Of a stretch of DNA of 7,645 bases, positions 4,329-7,645 are shown one piece after another. Numbering within the stretch: position 1 is the stretch's first letter; each line of letters opens with the position of its first letter. Both the position numbers and the translations under genes were made by a program. The stretch is from an uncultured Opitutaceae bacterium. GTDB taxonomy: Bacteria > Verrucomicrobiota > Verrucomicrobiae > Opitutales > Opitutaceae. The DNA lies in the NCBI GenBank assembly GCA_946482625.1, contig CAMLSH010000180.1, forward strand, positions 1 to 7,645, given 5' to 3'. Below the pieces are notes generated by a model, which was not told where the DNA came from, ran no database searches, and saw only the letters and a list, made by a program, of their open reading frames with translations.

Positions 4329-7112
4329 ATGTCGCCCCCCAGCCCTTCCTTTGGACCCAACGAGGTCGCGATACCTGTGAGCATCCCGCCGATGGCGTGG
4401 GAAACGCTCGCGACCGGGACACGTTGGCTGGAGGCGTATCAGATCGGCGAATCGCTGCCCGACGCGGTGGCGGCAAAATGTTTCAAAGCGGTGCAACTCT
4501 CGACGGGCGAGGAAGTCGTCATCCGCGGTTTGCGGGTGGCCGACGGACGGCGGGCGCTGGCGTGGCGGAGACTGGGCGCGGTGGAAGGGGCGGGCTGGCT
4601 GCGTCCGCTGACGGTATTCGAAAGCGACGGACGGCGTCTGGAAATCATGCGCGCGGGACCGGCGACGACGTTGCGCGAATGGGGTGCGCGGCGGCGGGCC
4701 ACGCTTGTGGAGGTGGAGGCGCTGGTGCGTCAATTGGCGGCGGCGTTGCAGGCATTGCATGCGGGGGGCGTGGTCCACTTGAACCTGCGTCCCGAGCACG
4801 TGCCGGTGATCGATGAAAACGGACCGCAAGTGATCTTGGGCGGGCTGGAGCTGGCGACGGCGCTCGGGGGCGGTGGCGACGGGCATGTGGTGTTGCACGG
4901 GAATCCTTTCTATGCGCCGCCGGAGTCGGTGGGGCTTTTCAAACACACGGCCGACCGGACGCTGTTCGCATGGGATTGGTGGACGCTGGGGCGGCTCGTG
5001 CAGGAGCTGGTATTGGGACGCCACATACTCGGAGAGATTTTGCACCGCGACGTCTCGCGGGAGACGCAGGAACTCCAGGCGCGGGCGGAGGCGTTGCTGG
5101 CGGAGCAGGAAGGCACGACGCGCGCGGGAGCGGTGGAGCACATGCCAATGATCGAGCCGGAGCTGGCGCGGTTGTTGCGCGGGTTGCTCGCGAGCTGCCG
5201 GGAAGGCCGCTGGGGTTTCGAGGAAGTGCGGCGCTGGCTGGCGAAGGAACCGGTGAAAGACCGCTATGAACTCTCGCGGCACGACCGGCTTTTTGTGCGG
5301 CAGGACCGCTCGTTCACGGTGCCGGAGGCGGCGGAGTTTTTCGCCGGGGCCGAAGCGTGGGACGAAGGGCTGGAGAATTTATTCGGGCGGGGCGACCGCG
5401 CGAGGCTGAGGGTGTTTCTTGAGCAGAACGCGGCGCAAGCGAAGGCGCGTGAGAAACTGGAGGCGGTGCTGAAACTCGACGAAAGCACAGCGTTGAAGGA
5501 TCTGCCGGAGGATTTGCGGCGCGAACTGATCGCATGCGCGGCGTGGGCGCAGCTCGCGGAAGGCAGCGCGCCGGCGCGTTGGCGCGGCGAGTTGATCGAC
5601 GCGGCGATCCTGCGGTCGTGGCTGTGCGATGAGGTGCAGCCTGCGGGGCTGGTGCGGACGCGCGGTGTGATCGCTCACGTGCTCGCCCAAGCGATCAGTC
5701 AGGGAGATGCGGATACGGGTCGCTGGCTCAGCGAGCGGGCGCACGAGTACGAGGCGGCGCTGGCGTGGTCGGCGGCGCGGGGATATCCGGTGGATTCGCC
5801 GGTGGTGGAGCTGACGTTGCTGCGCAGTTTGTTCGCGACGGACGAGGAACTCACGCGGACGCAGGAAGGGATGAAAACGCTGTACGCATACAGTCGCGAT
5901 GCTGCGGTGGAGGCGCTGTTTAAGAAGGAGAACGCGACGCGATACGAGCGGGCGCTGGTGGTTTTCTCGGGAAGCGATGCGGCGAAGTTCGGCTACGTAA
6001 CGCATGCGCAGTGGCGCGAGGAGCGGTACGAGGAGTTTCGTGCGCGGGCCCAGCGGACGGCGGATGCGTTGTACTGGCTGCAACTGGGGAAGGCGTTGCG
6101 GGCGGGGCCGATCATTTTTGGCGCGTGGGCGTGGCTGATTCTTGTCGCGGCAATTCCCGCTGGCGCGGCGGCCTACGCAGGGCGTTGGGTTGAAGCGGTG
6201 GCGCTCGGGCTGGCTCCGGTCGTGGTGGCACTCGGTGTACGCGGAGTTTGGCGACAGGCGAAGCGGGGCGAGCTGGAGAGGCGGCTCGCGCCGGGGGAAT
6301 CGTGGGCGCTTTTCGATGGAGCGGATCGGTGCGGTCGGGAAGCGCAGCGCGTGTTAGGTTCCAGCGGAGCGGTGACGGAGGCTACTTTGAAAGCGGCGCT
6401 CGCGGAGATCCGTTCGGAGATCGGGAAACTCGGTTTCGATGCGCCGCGTGAAGGCGTGCGGGCACCCGATGCACCAGCGGGAACCTGGATCGCGGCGATT
6501 TTTAGCTGGGTGTTGCTGGCGAGCGTGCTGGCCATCGGTGCGGCGCGCGTCGGGGAACCGCCGATACAGGCGGAGTCAGTGGTCGATCAACGTCCGGCGG
6601 CGGAGAAGTCGGGAGCGGTTGTTGATGGGAATTTGGAGCGGAAGGGCGGCGAGGAGACGGAATCGGCAGGGAAGGCGCGGACGAAAGTTGAGCCGTGGAC
6701 GATTCAACCGAAACAAGCGGAAGCGCCGGCACGCGGAGAGCTCGTGAGCGAACCAGTTTCGATGCAGCCGGCTGAGGACGAAACGCTGGAGATCAAAAAA
6801 GTCGCATGGCCCTTCAAGATGACGCCGAACGCGCAGACTATTCGCGTGCGCGGAATCGTGGATGCGACGAGCGAACAGATGGACGCGGCGGAAAAAGCGC
6901 TTGAGGAGATGAAGACGCGCTACGACGAGAAGACCATCAACGTGATGGTCGCTGTGCGCGTACCGACGGCGTCGGGCTTCGGCCTGATGTTGTACGACGG
7001 CAAGGCGGGGAAGTTCACCAACCGCACTGTCTTCGAAATCGCCTTCAATCCGCTCGCGCGCACCTGGTTGGAGATCGGCGGGGTGCGGGCGTTTTATCTG
7101 GGGGCGAGGTGA
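4329..7112 (+). CDS. Membrane-anchored Ser/Thr pseudokinase with an extracytoplasmic C-terminal domain
   Basis: The 927-residue product has a protein-kinase-like domain at about 33-303. The layout is Hanks-type but each catalytic element is altered: the glycine loop is missing (IGESLPDAVAAKCFKAVQL, 39-57), the VAIK lysine is R66 (VVIRG), HRDLKPEN reads HLNLRPEH (150-157, catalytic Asp replaced by N152), and DFG reads GGL (171-173). Fold markers remain: LHAGGVVH before the loop, YAPPES (195-200) for APE, and the F-helix Asp in AWDWWTLG (D216). It is therefore probably a pseudokinase that binds or scaffolds rather than phosphorylates. Residues 310-590 are helical, acidic and unrecognised. Helices lie at about 594-617, 621-639 and 718-739, so the kinase side is cytoplasmic and the C-terminus is outside. 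A Glu/Lys/Pro/Ala-rich linker (740-825) leads to a compact unknown domain (831-927). The start is uncertain: ATG 4329 was chosen, with GTG 4206, GTG 4377 and ATG 4392 possible; residues before 4329 are Arg-rich and look non-coding. It is divergent from the DUF2167 gene. Confidence 0.85.
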   Translation: MSPPSPSFGPNEVAIPVSIPPMAWETLATGTRWLEAYQIGESLPDAVAAKCFKAVQLSTGEEVVIRGLRVADGRRALAWRRLGAVEGAGWLRPLTVFESDGRRLEIMRAGPATTLREWGARRRATLVEVEALVRQLAAALQALHAGGVVHLNLRPEHVPVIDENGPQVILGGLELATALGGGGDGHVVLHGNPFYAPPESVGLFKHTADRTLFAWDWWTLGRLVQELVLGRHILGEILHRDVSRETQELQARAEALLAEQEGTTRAGAVEHMPMIEPELARLLRGLLASCREGRWGFEEVRRWLAKEPVKDRYELSRHDRLFVRQDRSFTVPEAAEFFAGAEAWDEGLENLFGRGDRARLRVFLEQNAAQAKAREKLEAVLKLDESTALKDLPEDLRRELIACAAWAQLAEGSAPARWRGELIDAAILRSWLCDEVQPAGLVRTRGVIAHVLAQAISQGDADTGRWLSERAHEYEAALAWSAARGYPVDSPVVELTLLRSLFATDEELTRTQEGMKTLYAYSRDAAVEALFKKENATRYERALVVFSGSDAAKFGYVTHAQWREERYEEFRARAQRTADALYWLQLGKALRAGPIIFGAWAWLILVAAIPAGAAAYAGRWVEAVALGLAPVVVALGVRGVWRQAKRGELERRLAPGESWALFDGADRCGREAQRVLGSSGAVTEATLKAALAEIRSEIGKLGFDAPREGVRAPDAPAGTWIAAIFSWVLLASVLAIGAARVGEPPIQAESVVDQRPAAEKSGAVVDGNLERKGGEETESAGKARTKVEPWTIQPKQAEAPARGELVSEPVSMQPAEDETLEIKKVAWPFKMTPNAQTIRVRGIVDATSEQMDAAEKALEEMKTRYDEKTINVMVAVRVPTASGFGLMLYDGKAGKFTNRTVFEIAFNPLARTWLEIGGVRAFYLGAR

Positions 7113-7162
7113 CGTGAAAACGGGCTATTGGCGGACCATCCCAGTATTGAACGAGGTGGCGG

Positions 7163-7645
7163 TTACTTGATCTTCCCGTTCTCAAACACGATGCGGCCGG
7201 CGACGATCGTGGTTCTGGCGCGGCCGGTGAGGGTCTGGCCGTCCCATGGAGAGTTGCTGGATTTGCTGAAGCCGGCCTTGGCGTCGTAGGTCCATTTCTC
7301 CTCGGGATCGAAGAGACAGATGTCGGCGACGGCGCCTTCCGCAAGGGCGCCAGCGGGGAGGTTGACGATCTGGGCGGCTTTGCGGGTGAAGAGGTCGATC
7401 ACGTACGGGAGCTTGAACTTGCTCTTGCGGACGAGGACATCGAGCGAGACGGCGAGGGCGGTCTCCAGGCCGAGGATACCGTTGGGGGCGAAGTCGAATT
7501 CGCGGTCTTTTTCGAAATCGGTGTGCGGGGCGTGGTCGGTGGCGAGGCAGTCGAGCGTTCCATCGCGCAGGCCTTCGATAATGGCGAGGCGGTCCTCCTC
7601 CGTGCGGAGGGGCGGGTTCATCTTAAAATTGGTGTCGTAGGTCGC
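7163..7645 (-). CDS. pyrC: Dihydroorotase, C-terminal 160 residues (5' end beyond the window)
   Basis: Dihydroorotase is a zinc amidohydrolase that interconverts N-carbamoyl-aspartate and dihydroorotate, the third step of pyrimidine synthesis. The frame stays open to the right edge, beginning ATYDTNFKMNPPLR, so the ATG at 7621 is an internal methionine, not the start. Family landmarks, numbered from the first visible residue: NPPLRTEEDR (10-19), the ATDHAPH loop (35-41) with catalytic Asp37, FAPNGILGLETAL (52-64), LPAGALAEGAVADICLFDP (96-114), and the final strand VAGRIVFENGK (148-158), which belongs to the small beta domain. These match the roughly 420-430-residue class I (PyrC, long form) dihydroorotases; the first two metal-binding histidines and the carboxylated lysine lie outside the window. 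It converges on the pseudokinase gene, with 50 bases between stops and no recognisable terminator there. Confidence 0.93.
   Translation of the reverse strand, partial: ATYDTNFKMNPPLRTEEDRLAIIEGLRDGTLDCLATDHAPHTDFEKDREFDFAPNGILGLETALAVSLDVLVRKSKFKLPYVIDLFTRKAAQIVNLPAGALAEGAVADICLFDPEEKWTYDAKAGFSKSSNSPWDGQTLTGRARTTIVAGRIVFENGKIK

Noticed and set aside
4209..4391. GCATCCCGCCG repeated at 4209-4219 and 4381-4391
   Set aside because: An 11-base match in GC-rich DNA, with one copy inside likely coding sequence and in a different frame; chance is adequate.
4174..4476. 101-codon N-terminal extension of the DUF2167 protein
   Set aside because: A normal signal peptide begins at the ATG at 4173. The extension would overlap the divergent gene and reads as low-quality Ser/Pro/Arg sequence.
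4278..5282. Minus-strand open frame (334 codons) opposite the pseudokinase
   Set aside because: Its product is rich in R, H, P and Q with no domain pattern, while the plus strand shows a kinase fold over the same bases.
5379..6083. Minus-strand open frame (234 codons) inside the pseudokinase gene
   Set aside because: Arg- and Pro-rich shadow with no recognisable motif, wholly inside a convincing gene on the other strand.
7113..7162. Possible bidirectional terminator between the convergent stops
   Set aside because: No inverted repeat with a T-run on either strand. The only repeat is a short direct one (CGAGGTG at 7105 and 7152).
7163..7621. A complete short protein starting at the ATG at 7621
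   Set aside because: The frame stays open to the edge and the upstream codons (YDTNFK) continue the conserved dihydroorotase sequence, so this is a truncated pyrC.

Overview
The window is GC-rich bacterial chromosome with long coding strands in which the third codon position is mostly G or C. Gene content and protein style (a CPBP protease before thiL, a tsaE-like gene after thiL, a DUF2167 protein, a large Ser/Thr-kinase-like membrane protein) suggest a member of the Verrucomicrobiota, perhaps an Opitutaceae relative. That placement is inference; there is no rRNA or marker gene to settle it. Coding is dense and no gap exceeds 200 bases.

Left block (1-3078, all minus strand, read right to left): a three-helix membrane protein of unknown function with a cysteine-rich tail, a CPBP-family intramembrane protease, thiL (thiamine-monophosphate kinase), and the first 24 codons of a gene that looks like tsaE. 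The last three are tightly packed: the protease stop and thiL start share ATGA, and the tsaE-like start lies inside the end of thiL. This looks like one transcript with translational coupling.

Middle block (3079-4328): a 195-base gap carries a pair of inverted, GC-rich palindromic units that look like a REP/BIME-type element, plus a separate stem-loop. Then comes a minus-strand DUF2167 membrane-anchored protein with a signal peptide. It is divergent from the next gene across about 155 bases, which hold a perfect 14-base palindrome flanked by 8-base direct repeats, a candidate operator.

Right block (4329-7645): a large plus-strand gene encodes a protein with a Ser/Thr kinase fold whose catalytic residues are all replaced, followed by a helical middle region, three membrane helices and an extracytoplasmic C-terminal domain. 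It converges on the 3' part of pyrC (dihydroorotase), which runs off the right edge.

Housekeeping genes (tsaE-like, thiL, pyrC) frame a small accessory-looking core (REP-like element, DUF2167 protein, membrane pseudokinase). The pseudokinase and its divergent DUF2167 neighbour are the best candidates for something undescribed. No CRISPR array, transposase, tRNA or rRNA was seen.
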